A DNA stretch of 64,000 nucleotides from Cytophaga sp. FL35 (GTDB lineage: Bacteria > Bacteroidota > Bacteroidia > Flavobacteriales > Flavobacteriaceae): contig NZ_JACSOH010000020.1 in assembly GCF_014349235.1 (NCBI RefSeq), positions 1 to 64,000 on the forward strand, in the 5' to 3' direction. The first letter of the stretch is position 1. Each line of letters opens with the position of its first letter. The position numbers and the translations under genes were made by a program. The notes beneath the pieces were generated by a model that saw only the letters and a list, made by a program, of their open reading frames with translations, searched no databases and was not told where the DNA came from. Below are positions 46,201 to 54,327 of this stretch, piece after piece.

Positions 46201-46444
46201 TACCTATTGGATGCATAATGTAACTTATTTGCGTGCACGTACTTTAGAACTGGGCTATTCTTTACCAAAACCTTGGTTGGATAAAGTCGGTTTTCAAAAG
46301 GCTAGATTTTATGTAAACGGGTACAATCTCTTCTCGTTTGACAATCTTAAGAAATTCGGAATAGACCCAGAGGTAAATGAAGAGAACGGATTGCAGTATC
46401 CGCAGAACAAATTTGTTAACGTAGGGGTTAACCTTTCTATCTAA
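43298..46444 (+). CDS. SusC-type TonB-dependent transporter (SusC3)
   Basis: A 1048-aa outer-membrane transporter. It has a signal peptide at about 10-30, a carboxypeptidase-D-like repeat at about 33-108 (GAPLPGVSIIIKNTTTGVTT), a plug domain (DEVVVTGYSTQDKKSITAAI) and a barrel ending FVNVGVNLSI. There is no STN domain. Control is predicted through the HTCS via the motifs at 43021-43096. SusD3 follows 13 bp downstream. It is the importer of the cluster E glycan. Confidence 0.95.
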   Translation: MKKPKTNIIEKILVSVFLVCAVMYQGYGQDAPSVTGTVTAASDGAPLPGVSIIIKNTTTGVTTDFDGNYTVNAPADATLIFSYIGFQRLEVPVNGQATVDVQMNEDVAALDEVVVTGYSTQDKKSITAAISTVTSEDLENVHAGASVSSGLAGKISGVTFKMPDGRPGATATVQIRNMGNPLYIIDGIQSDVGQFNNISPGDIESISVLKDAAAAIYGVRAANGVVVVTTKRGKKNSKNVVNVNAYYGGQNWSRFPDVVNDSYTYMSKKAEADLNEFGETQITPEELERYRVGTEPGYQSFNWKDFIIKKNAPLYSVNVSTTGGSEKINYYISGTHLKQEAVLGPEFNFERTNIQNNLDANITDRLKVGMQISGRIETTDNPGIPGADDYWLPRFAILRNRPFERPYANDNPDYLNDIGHNETNWALHNKEIGGYSTNILRTMQSNFNGEYQFGGVLEGLSVRGMYSYYIQDQVLNGHEYTYEAYTYDAENDAYNVTGGSTNPWRERRNRKIVKNVYQGQAQYKKAFGREQEHNVEGLFLVERQEERDQNQWMRSVPENNILPLMYFANLVEFNDFDGELARIGYIGKFNYNYKQKYFLEISGRQDKSWKFAPSKRTGFFPSGSIGWRMTEEDWYETIAGEDAWLTEFKLRASYGILGDDDIGIGAYDYLPGYNYNVGTAILNGEPVVSARDKGQIVDNLTWFKSKITDIGIDFALFDGKVTGSYDWFYRLRTGLRGFKYDILIPSELGYTLPDENVNSDSQAGFEGALTYNDSFGDFNVSVSANGSYSRGKFIESYKPRFSNSWQEYRASSEGRYNDMRWGYNVIGEFQTQEEINNYTVDIDGQGNRTLLPGDLIYEDINGDGRINGYDEKPIGYSFGKQPNINFGLNIRLSYKGVDMTADFSGGSGYSWIQNWETRWAFQNQGALNKIFLDSWSRQDPANPNSTWVPGKYPALRYNAGYHSNYRVSTYWMHNVTYLRARTLELGYSLPKPWLDKVGFQKARFYVNGYNLFSFDNLKKFGIDPEVNEENGLQYPQNKFVNVGVNLSI

Positions 46445-46457
46445 AATTGATCGAAAA

Positions 46458-48347
46458 ATGAAAAAGCATATTTATTTACTACTAATTGCGAGTGTAGCAA
46501 TATGGAGTTGCTCTAAGAATGACGAAGAGTTTTTAGATCGGCCGTCTACCTCGATTTTAACACAAGAACAGATATTCTCTGATCCAAAAACGACCCTTTC
46601 GGTATTGGCAGACCTGTATAATAGGTATTATGATTTTGGTACGGTTGAAGACTGGGCGTCTCTAGCCGGTTTTAATGTCGCCTATTGGTCTGAAGCGGGT
46701 AGATATCCTGAATTTCAGAACGATGGTTGGGGCTACGGAGCTTGGGGCACTTGGGACTATGCGTATATAAGGGAAATCAATTTGTTTCTTGAACGTTGCT
46801 CCGAGGCTACCGAACTGACCGAGGAAGATAAGACCAGATTCTTGGCAGAGGCTAGATTCTTGAGGGCTTCCTATTATTTTGAAATGGTAAAAAGAATGGG
46901 TGGGGTTCCGCTTATTCTTGAATCGGAAACGTACGATTTCAGCGGTGATGCTTCTTATTTGCAGCATCCACGTGAAACAGAGGCCGCTATTTATGATTTT
47001 GTGATCAGTGAAGCTGAAGCATTGAAAGATATATTGCCAAACGACGCCAATACCAAATCAAGGGCTACCAAAGGTGCCGTTCTGGCCATGCAGGCCAGAG
47101 CTGCACTATATGCCGCTTCGATTGCCAAGTACGGTGCTACAACACCACAAGTTTCATTGCCTGGCGGTGAGGTGGGTATACCGGCCTCAAGAGCCAACGA
47201 ATATTACACAAAAGCCTTGGAAGCTTCCGAAGCAATCATCAATGGCGAAGCAGGTGGCTACGGTCTTTATACCAAGAAGCCTGATCTTTCTGAAAACTTC
47301 TCCAGCATCTTTTACGATAAGGCGAACAACCCAGAAGCTATTTTTGTTGAAGATTATCTTGTAGGTGGAGGTAAAACCCATGGTTATACCATTGTGAACC
47401 AACCAAGATTCGGAGCCGAAGAAGAAGAAGGTGGGCGTATCAATCCAAGTCTACAGTTTGTTCAATCATTTGAATTGTTGGATGGTACTTACGCACCACT
47501 TGAAAATGAAGTCGGCGATGCTCCGGTATATTTTGATAATATCGGAGATATCTTTCAAGGTAGGGATGCCCGCCTGGCAGGAACGGTTATCCTTCCAGGA
47601 AGCAAGTTCAAGTCTACCGATGTTGATATATGGGCCGGTGTAGTTTTGGCAGATGGTTCTGTTGTTAGCGGTGATTCAAGAGGTCAACAAAAAGAACTTC
47701 CTGGAATGACCGGACAAGTGCAGGTGGTAGGTTTCGATGGGCCAATCGATGGACTCGAGTTCACGGCCCAGACAGGTTTTTACATTAGAAAATACCAAGA
47801 CCCGGCAACTGGATCAGGTAGAAGGGGTACTCAAAGTGATGTTTGGTTCATCAGGTATCGTTATGCAGAGGTGTTATTGAACGCTGCTGAAGCTGCTTTT
47901 GAGCTTAACCAACCAGAATTGGCTGCCGATTATTTGAACGATGTTCGCGAAAGGGCAGGTCTTACTGTGCCATTGACCGCTGCTGATGTTACCTTCGATA
48001 AAATAGTACATGAGAGATATGTTGAATTAGCTTTTGAGGGTCTTCATTTCTTTGATTTGAAAAGATGGAGACTTGCTCATGTCATTTTGGATGGTAACCC
48101 GATTTCCCCCGAAGAGGTTACCGAGAACATCGGTGTTGCCACCAAAAGAGAAACACAACCGTACAACATCTGGCCTTACAAGTACTATAATCCAGGTGAC
48201 GCTAATGATGGCAAATGGTTGTACAGAATCAATAGACTTTCCCGAATTACTGGATCCGATAGGTTCCGTTTAGGAAACTATTACTCTGAAATCGGTCAGG
48301 GATTGATTAACAATAATCCAAAGCTGGTCAGAAATCCTAATCAATAA
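46458..48347 (+). CDS. SusD/RagB-like lipoprotein (SusD3)
   Basis: A 629-aa surface glycan-binding lipoprotein (signal IYLLLIASVAIWSC). SusD signatures are RFLAEARFLRASYYFEMVKR with GGVPL at about 130-155, and RYRYAEVLLNAAEAAFEL ... HERYVELAFEGLHFFDLKRW near the C-terminus. It is classical SusD/RagB, paired with SusC3. The DUF3823 lipoprotein follows 19 bp downstream. Confidence 0.95.
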   Translation: MKKHIYLLLIASVAIWSCSKNDEEFLDRPSTSILTQEQIFSDPKTTLSVLADLYNRYYDFGTVEDWASLAGFNVAYWSEAGRYPEFQNDGWGYGAWGTWDYAYIREINLFLERCSEATELTEEDKTRFLAEARFLRASYYFEMVKRMGGVPLILESETYDFSGDASYLQHPRETEAAIYDFVISEAEALKDILPNDANTKSRATKGAVLAMQARAALYAASIAKYGATTPQVSLPGGEVGIPASRANEYYTKALEASEAIINGEAGGYGLYTKKPDLSENFSSIFYDKANNPEAIFVEDYLVGGGKTHGYTIVNQPRFGAEEEEGGRINPSLQFVQSFELLDGTYAPLENEVGDAPVYFDNIGDIFQGRDARLAGTVILPGSKFKSTDVDIWAGVVLADGSVVSGDSRGQQKELPGMTGQVQVVGFDGPIDGLEFTAQTGFYIRKYQDPATGSGRRGTQSDVWFIRYRYAEVLLNAAEAAFELNQPELAADYLNDVRERAGLTVPLTAADVTFDKIVHERYVELAFEGLHFFDLKRWRLAHVILDGNPISPEEVTENIGVATKRETQPYNIWPYKYYNPGDANDGKWLYRINRLSRITGSDRFRLGNYYSEIGQGLINNNPKLVRNPNQ

Positions 48348-48366
48348 AACTAGAAAACTAAAGAAC

Positions 48367-49056
48367 ATGAAAGTAAAATTCTATATACTGGCCTTACTTG
48401 TACTAGCGGTTTCTGCCTCATGTGAATTGGATAACTTCAATGAGCCTGATGCCGACTTTACCGGAAATATTGTATATGAGGGTCAAGCGATACCAGTTGC
48501 GAGAAACCAGGTAAGGTTTGAATTATGGCAATCTGGCTATGGTAGCCCAGCGCCTATTGACGTAGCTATAGCTCAAGACGGGAGCTTTAGCAGCAGACTT
48601 TTTTCCGGAGACTATAAATTGATTTTTCTACCGGGTGAAGGTCCATTTAGAGCTTCCTCCGATACTCTGTATTTTAATCTAAGCGGAAACAAAACTATGG
48701 ACCTCAATGTTACTCCTTATTATATGATCCGTGGGGCTCAGTTTTCGCAATCTTCCGGAACGGTAAGCGGCACTTGCGGTGTTGATCAAATAATTACTGG
48801 TACAAATGGCAGGGCCGTTGAACGTGTTACCTTGGTAATCAACAGAACCCAGTTTGTCGATACCAACAGTGGGGGTGAAGGAAGCATTGCCCAGGTCGAT
48901 GCCGATTTAAGTGATTTGAACAACCTTTCAATGTCGGTAGATATACCCGAGGATGCCAAAAAACCGGATCAAGACTACATCTTTGCCCGTATCGGGGTAA
49001 AGGTAGAGGGTATTGAAGATATGATTTATACACCTGTTGAAAAGTTAAACTTGTAA
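48367..49056 (+). CDS. DUF3823-domain lipoprotein (SusE-like position)
   Basis: A 229-aa lipoprotein (VSASC). Its N-terminal half is a carboxypeptidase-regulatory-like beta domain (GNIVYEGQAIPVARNQVRFELWQ) and the whole fits DUF3823. In Bacteroidota polysaccharide loci DUF3823 proteins often follow SusD and are thought to be accessory surface glycan-binding proteins, like SusE/SusF in position. No enzymatic motif is seen. A hairpin follows it. Confidence 0.85.
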   Translation: MKVKFYILALLVLAVSASCELDNFNEPDADFTGNIVYEGQAIPVARNQVRFELWQSGYGSPAPIDVAIAQDGSFSSRLFSGDYKLIFLPGEGPFRASSDTLYFNLSGNKTMDLNVTPYYMIRGAQFSQSSGTVSGTCGVDQIITGTNGRAVERVTLVINRTQFVDTNSGGEGSIAQVDADLSDLNNLSMSVDIPEDAKKPDQDYIFARIGVKVEGIEDMIYTPVEKLNL

Positions 49057-49167
49057 TACATTGCTTTTCCCTGTGATGAAGCGAGAGATGGTGCAAATGA
49101 ATAAAGGGAAGAGTATCTTAATGATTGGCTAATGTTGAGTTGTTAGTAGTTACTTATCTTGAGGTTT

Positions 49168-49203
49168 TACCGGGCTTCCGTGGTACGGAGCCCGGTATTT
49201 CAA
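49168..49203 (+). terminator. Hairpin between DUF3823 and the downstream operon
   Basis: TACCGGGC (49168-49175) pairs with GCCCGGTA (49190-49197), with inner TCCG/CGGA pairing and one bulged base, followed by TTTCAAT. The T-run is short, so it may be a partial terminator or attenuator that lowers enzyme transcripts relative to SusC3/SusD3. Confidence 0.65.
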
Positions 49204-49254
49204 TAAAAGACTAGGCTATAAACAATGAATGCCTAACTTAAAGGCAAAAATATA

Positions 49255-50412
49255 ATGATAGATTTTAGAGCTTCCACATATAGAACTTTCTTTTGGGGCA
49301 TTTGTATGTCAACCGTCTTATTCTATTCGTGTAAGGAGAAGGTTGAAAAGAAACAAGATAAAGAAGTAGCCGTTGAAACGTTTTCTAACCCGATAGATGT
49401 TGAATTTGGGGATCCATTTGTGTTGGATAATGGCGATGGCACTTTTTATATGTATGGAACGGGCCAAGTTGAAAATGGCTTTGCTACCTATTCATCGAAT
49501 GATTTGGTGAACTGGAAGTTCGAGGGTCGTATTTATGAAGGAAATACCGAAGCATCTTGGACTCAAAAAAACTTTTGGGCGCCCGAAGTGTACAAATTTG
49601 AAAATCACTATTTCTTGTTTTTCAGCGCCGATGATAAGGATAATCCCAACAATGAACTTGAAAATTTCAAGATTGGGGTGGCTGTTTCCGATAGTCCTAA
49701 AGGTCCTTTTACAGATTTGACCGACCAACCTTTATTTGATCCCGGGTATCCTATTATAGACGCGAATGTCTTTAAAGATGACGACGGTAAATTTTACCTT
49801 TATTATTCGAGGGTTTGCTACAAACATCCCGTAGAGAGTGAGATTTCTGAATGGGCCAAAAAAGAAGGTCTGTATGACGAAATTGAAGAAAGTTGGGTCT
49901 ATGGGGTAGAATTGGCAGCTGATTTTAAAAGTGTTATCGGTGAACCCCAATTACTACTTAGGCCACCGCTTGAAATGAACGACCGTAATGCCGAATGGGA
50001 AAGTCGTTCGGTTACTTCGAAAGAAGTAAATAGAAGATGGACAGAAGGTTCTTTTACTTTTAAAAATAAAGGCACTTATTACATGATGTATTCGGCAAAC
50101 CACTACGCAGGCCCAAATTATGCGGTGGGTTATGCCACATCTAATTCGCCATTAGGTCCTTATCAAAAGGCAGATAACAACCCTGTTTTACAGAAGAATA
50201 TAGATAAGGGCGGCAATGTTACCGGAACCGGTCATAACATGGTCTTATTTCTAGATGGTGGAAAAAAAATGTACACTGTTTACCATGGTCGTACACAGGC
50301 AACAGGAGAAAATAGAGTTGTTTTTATTGACCAGATGAATATTGAAGAAGACGGCACTTTGGTGGTCGATGGCCCAACCACGGAACCGATTCCAAAACCA
50401 TTGCAGAATTAA
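49255..50412 (+). CDS. GH43 glycoside hydrolase lipoprotein (second copy)
   Basis: A 385-aa GH43 propeller enzyme with a lipoprotein-type N-terminus (MSTVLFYSC). Catalytic residues: Asp53 (FGDPFVLDN), Asp169 (PIIDANVFKD) and Glu264 (WTEGSFTF). Other segments typical of the arabinofuranosidase/xylosidase group are NFWAPEVYKFENHYFLFFSA and NYAVGYATSNSPLGPY. It opens a tight operon that runs to ThuA at 60448. It differs from the first GH43 and is closer to the third (53344), which shares the PNYAVGYATS-like and WAP segments. Confidence 0.92.
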   Translation: MIDFRASTYRTFFWGICMSTVLFYSCKEKVEKKQDKEVAVETFSNPIDVEFGDPFVLDNGDGTFYMYGTGQVENGFATYSSNDLVNWKFEGRIYEGNTEASWTQKNFWAPEVYKFENHYFLFFSADDKDNPNNELENFKIGVAVSDSPKGPFTDLTDQPLFDPGYPIIDANVFKDDDGKFYLYYSRVCYKHPVESEISEWAKKEGLYDEIEESWVYGVELAADFKSVIGEPQLLLRPPLEMNDRNAEWESRSVTSKEVNRRWTEGSFTFKNKGTYYMMYSANHYAGPNYAVGYATSNSPLGPYQKADNNPVLQKNIDKGGNVTGTGHNMVLFLDGGKKMYTVYHGRTQATGENRVVFIDQMNIEEDGTLVVDGPTTEPIPKPLQN

Positions 50413-50440
50413 AAAATACAATCCGAAAGGCAAAAAACTA

Positions 50441-52147
50441 GTGTTAAAAATTGCAACCTACATATCGATAGTTTTATCAAGCCTTTTGATCATTACCTTT
50501 TTCTCGGTTGGTAGTGATGCTAAGTCGCAAACATACAAAGTTCATCCTAAGAAAGACGATAGACCAAATATTATAATCATAATGGCCGATGATCTCGGTT
50601 TTTCAGATTTAGGTTGTTATGGAGGAGAAATAAATACACCGAACCTAGACCGTCTGGCTGCGACAGGTATAAGGTCTACTTCATTTTATAATACTTCCCG
50701 CTGTTGCCCTACCAGGGCTTCTTTGCTCACGGGGCTATATCCGCACCAAGCGGGTCTGGGTAGAATGACGATGGATGCAGGTCTGCCGGGTTATCAAGGT
50801 ACATTGAACGAAAATACGGTTACCATTGCCGAGGTACTCAAAAGAGAAGGGTATCAAACGGGTATGGTAGGTAAATGGCATGTTTCTGAAACGAATGATC
50901 TAGGGGGTGACAAACAACTCAAATGGTTGGCTCATCAAGAAAATTACGGCCCATTTTCCGATTTAAAATCATACCCAACCGCAAGAGGATTCGATAAATT
51001 CTATGGCAATATCTGGGGTGTGGTCGATTATTTTGATCCATTTAGTTTGGTCAACGGCAACCAGCAGGTAGAAAAAGTGCCCGAAGATTATTATCATACG
51101 CAAGCTATCGGAGATTCGGCTGTTGCCTATGTAAACGAGTTTTCTAAAAAAGAAAATCCATTTTTCTTGTACGTGGCCCATTGTGCCCCCCATTGGCCCC
51201 TTCAAGCCCCTGACAGTATAATTCAAAAGTATGTTGATAAATACGAGAAGGGCTGGCAAGCTATTAGGGAAGAGCGTTATAAGAATTTGGTAGAAAAGGA
51301 ATTGATACCTGAAGATGCCCAATTGCCAGAATTTATGTTTCCCGAATTAAATTGGGAAAACAATTCCGATAAAGAATGGGATGTACGCGCTATGGCCGTA
51401 CATGCTGCCATGGTCGATGTGATGGATAGAACCATTGGCGAATTGATAAAAAAACTCGAAGAAACAGGCCAACTAGAGAATACATTGGTGCTCTTTCTCT
51501 CCGATAATGGGGCGAGTTCAGAAAGACCCTCTAACTATGGCCCTGGTTTCGACAGGGCAGGAAGTACACGAAATGGCGAACAGGTTCAATTTCCTGTTAA
51601 TAAAGAAGTGCTTCCCGGGCCTCAAACGGTTCTTTCAGGTATCGGTCCGCAGTGGGCCCATACCGTAAATACCCCCTTTCGGTTTTGGAAGGCCAAAGTT
51701 CTCGAAGGTGGTATCAATACTCCGTTTATAGCGTCGTGGCCAAAAGAATTAAGGAAGAATGGGGAGGTTAGAACAGTGCCGGCCCATGTGAGTGATATTA
51801 TGGCAACCTGTGTAGAAGTCTCTGGCGGTACTTATCCTACAGAATTTGATGGAAGGTCAATAACCCCAACTCCTGGTAGCAGTTTGATTCCTTTATTAAA
51901 AGGCAGTTCCAGTCGACCCACACAAGAAACTTTTTTTTGGGAACATTTCGGTTCTCAAGCACTACGTAAAGGAGATTTAAAATTGGTAAGGTTAGATGCT
52001 GGACAGCCTTGGGAACTCTATAACCTATCGAACGATAAAACGGAACAGGTCAATTTGGCCGCTACCCATCATAAAGAAGTAAAAGAATTAGCGAAAGAAT
52101 GGGAAGAACTGGCTAACAAATACCAAGTTTACCCTGCTCCAAATTAA
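50441..52147 (+). CDS. S1-family sulfatase
   Basis: A 568-aa secreted sulfatase that removes sulfate esters. It has a signal peptide at about 5-28. The alkaline-phosphatase-like fold starts with metal residues in IIIMADDLGFSDLGCYGG. The formylglycine motif is CCPTR at 88-92 (Cys88 modified), then LLTGLYPHQAG. Others are GKWH, HCAPHWPLQAP and LFLSDNGAS. The GTG at 50441 is chosen: it gives a clean signal peptide and lies 28 bp after the GH43 stop, whereas the ATG at 50342 lies inside that gene. It indicates a sulfated polysaccharide target, common for marine algae. A maturase gene is not in the window. Confidence 0.93.
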   Translation: MLKIATYISIVLSSLLIITFFSVGSDAKSQTYKVHPKKDDRPNIIIIMADDLGFSDLGCYGGEINTPNLDRLAATGIRSTSFYNTSRCCPTRASLLTGLYPHQAGLGRMTMDAGLPGYQGTLNENTVTIAEVLKREGYQTGMVGKWHVSETNDLGGDKQLKWLAHQENYGPFSDLKSYPTARGFDKFYGNIWGVVDYFDPFSLVNGNQQVEKVPEDYYHTQAIGDSAVAYVNEFSKKENPFFLYVAHCAPHWPLQAPDSIIQKYVDKYEKGWQAIREERYKNLVEKELIPEDAQLPEFMFPELNWENNSDKEWDVRAMAVHAAMVDVMDRTIGELIKKLEETGQLENTLVLFLSDNGASSERPSNYGPGFDRAGSTRNGEQVQFPVNKEVLPGPQTVLSGIGPQWAHTVNTPFRFWKAKVLEGGINTPFIASWPKELRKNGEVRTVPAHVSDIMATCVEVSGGTYPTEFDGRSITPTPGSSLIPLLKGSSSRPTQETFFWEHFGSQALRKGDLKLVRLDAGQPWELYNLSNDKTEQVNLAATHHKEVKELAKEWEELANKYQVYPAPN

Positions 52148-52159
52148 AAAAGGATAATT

Positions 52160-53332
52160 ATGAAACTGAAATTATTTGCTTTAGGCATTTTGCTAACGGT
52201 AGTTTTTTCATGCAAACAAGAAAAGAAGCAGGATCAACCGGGACAAGAAAAGGGCACTGAGGTTATGGAGACCAGAGCCGGAAATCTTGATACCGGGGCT
52301 TTTGACACGATTGTCGATGGTGACCAAGTAAAACTCTATTGGCTTAAAAATGATGATATTGAAGTAGCCATCACCAATTATGGTGGAAGAATAGTGGGCC
52401 TGTTTACGCCAGATACCAAAGGCGAATGGGTAGATGTGGTTATTGGGCGTGGCAGTGTCAAAGAATATATCGATGGTCCGGAATCTTATTTCGGAGCTTT
52501 GATAGGAAGAGTGGGCAATCGAATCGCAGGAGGTAAATTCAGCATAGATGGCAAGAACTATTCGGTAGAGACCAATAATGGTGAAAATGCCTTGCATGGG
52601 GGTCCGAACGGTTTTCAAGATAAAGTTTGGAAAGTAGAGTCTAGTAATGATACTACGTTGGTATTGAATTATTTGTCGCAAGATATGGAAGAAGGATTTC
52701 CTGGGGCTCTAGATGCGAAGGTAACTTACCACTTGATAAAACCGAACACCCTAAGAATTGAATACGATGCGGTAACCGACAAGCCGACCATTGTTAACCT
52801 TACCAATCACGCTTATTTCAATTTAAATGGAGAGGGCAGTGGTAACATTTTAGACCATGAAATGATATTGTATGCCGATAAGTTTACTCCGGTCGATGAA
52901 ACCTTGATTCCTACGGGAGAGTTAAAAGCGGTAAAAAACACTCCTTTTGATTTTACAGAACCTCATAGAATAGGGGAGCGAATTGAAGCGGAAGATACTC
53001 AAATTAAATATGGAGGTGGCTACGATCATAATTTCGTTCTTAGCGATGAAACGAACAATTCTTTAAAGCAGGCCGCCACGGTAGTAGGTGATAAATCAGG
53101 TGTGGTTATGGAAGTCTTCACGACCGAACCCGGCGTGCAATTCTATAGTGGTAATTTCATGAATGCAGAGAATAAGTTAAAGTCGGGCGCACGCGATGAA
53201 CATCGATCCGCTTTCTGTCTTGAAACCCAGCATTACCCAGATTCGCCCAACCAAAAGAATTTTCCGACCATTATATTAAACCCGGGAGAAGAGTATCATA
53301 CGATGACTGAATACCGTTTTTCCACAAAATAA
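52160..53332 (+). CDS. Aldose 1-epimerase (mutarotase) lipoprotein
   Basis: A 390-aa galactose mutarotase-like enzyme that interconverts alpha and beta anomers of released sugars. It carries a lipoprotein signal (VVFSC), so it acts outside the cytoplasm. Signatures are TNYGGRIVGLFTPD, IGRVGNRIAGGKF, NNGENALHGGPNGFQDKVW, LTNHAYFNLNGEGSG, YGGGYDHNFVL and FCLETQHYPDSPNQ. The lone His and the late Glu of the family (in LTNHAYF and CLETQH) are present. It sits 12 bp after the sulfatase and 11 bp before a GH43 gene. Confidence 0.93.
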   Translation: MKLKLFALGILLTVVFSCKQEKKQDQPGQEKGTEVMETRAGNLDTGAFDTIVDGDQVKLYWLKNDDIEVAITNYGGRIVGLFTPDTKGEWVDVVIGRGSVKEYIDGPESYFGALIGRVGNRIAGGKFSIDGKNYSVETNNGENALHGGPNGFQDKVWKVESSNDTTLVLNYLSQDMEEGFPGALDAKVTYHLIKPNTLRIEYDAVTDKPTIVNLTNHAYFNLNGEGSGNILDHEMILYADKFTPVDETLIPTGELKAVKNTPFDFTEPHRIGERIEAEDTQIKYGGGYDHNFVLSDETNNSLKQAATVVGDKSGVVMEVFTTEPGVQFYSGNFMNAENKLKSGARDEHRSAFCLETQHYPDSPNQKNFPTIILNPGEEYHTMTEYRFSTK

Positions 53333-53343
53333 AGTACCTACCA

Positions 53344-54327
53344 ATGAGATATAGCATTTCTTTTCTATCCATTTTTATTGGCATTCTTCTTAGCGGTTAT
53401 GGTCAAGATTCCTCGGCAAATCCTTTGTTGGCCGATCCGACTATTTTTCAGGAAGATGGTACATATTATTTATATGGAACCACCGGAGATCCAAAAATGG
53501 GAAAGGATAAAGGTTTCTTGGTCTACGCTTCCAAAGATTTAGTTGACTGGCAAGGTCCCTCTGGCCCGTCAAAAGGGTTGGCCATGAGAAAGGGAGATGC
53601 ATTTGGTATAAAGGGCTTTTGGGCTCCACAAATATTTAAGTACGACTCTAAATATTATATGGCCTATACTGCCGATGAGCACATCGCATTAGCTACTTCG
53701 AGCCATCCTTCCGGTCCTTTTAAAAATAAAGAAAAGAAAGACTTGCAGGCTCCCGTAAGGCAAATAGATCCCTTTATTTATTTTGATGATGACGGTAAAA
53801 AATACCTTTACCATGTAAGGTTGACAGAGGGTAATCGAATTTTTGTGGCTGAACTTGAAGACTCGTTAGAGGCCATTAAACCTGAGACCTTAAAAGAATG
53901 TATTTCTGGCGAATTGCCTTGGGAAAATACGTGGGATAGCGAATGGCCTGTAACCGAAGGGCCTACTATTTTGAAGAGAAAAGGAATTTATTACATGATT
54001 TATTCGGCGAATGATTTTCGTAACCCTGATTATGCCGTTGGTTATGCCACTAGCGATCATCCTTTAGGCCCTTGGACCAAATCTAAAAACGGACCTTTCA
54101 TTACCAAAGAGATTTTAGGAATCAATGGAACGGGCCACGGCGATGTTCTAGAGCATGAAGACGGTTCTTTGTATTATGTCTTTCATACCCATTTTGATGA
54201 TTCAAAAGTACAGCCGAGACGCACTGCAATTGTCAAATTAGTATTTAGCGACGGTGACGAGGGGTACGAAGAAATAAGCATTGATAAAGATACATTTAGG
54301 TTTTTGCAACTTGAGGGCAAAAAATGA
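53344..54327 (+). CDS. GH43 glycoside hydrolase (third copy)
   Basis: A 327-aa compact GH43 enzyme with a signal peptide (FLSIFIGILLSGYGQ) and no lipobox. Catalytic residues: Asp31 (LADPTIF), Asp142 (QIDPFIYF) and Glu205 (TEGPTIL). Other segments are GFWAPQIFKYDSKYYMAYTA and NPDYAVGYATSDHPLGPW. Its TGA overlaps the ATG of the following Tm-1-like gene (ATGA), so translation of a glycosidase and a cytoplasmic metabolic gene is coupled. Confidence 0.92.
   Translation: MRYSISFLSIFIGILLSGYGQDSSANPLLADPTIFQEDGTYYLYGTTGDPKMGKDKGFLVYASKDLVDWQGPSGPSKGLAMRKGDAFGIKGFWAPQIFKYDSKYYMAYTADEHIALATSSHPSGPFKNKEKKDLQAPVRQIDPFIYFDDDGKKYLYHVRLTEGNRIFVAELEDSLEAIKPETLKECISGELPWENTWDSEWPVTEGPTILKRKGIYYMIYSANDFRNPDYAVGYATSDHPLGPWTKSKNGPFITKEILGINGTGHGDVLEHEDGSLYYVFHTHFDDSKVQPRRTAIVKLVFSDGDEGYEEISIDKDTFRFLQLEGKK

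Noticed and set aside
50342-50440. N-terminal extension of the sulfatase from an ATG inside the GH43 gene
   Set aside because: The GTG at 50441 gives a clean signal peptide just after the GH43 stop. The extension is only the GH43 end read in another frame.
52208-52681. 157-aa open frame on the minus strand
   Set aside because: It is antisense to the mutarotase gene, with no signal peptide or family match.
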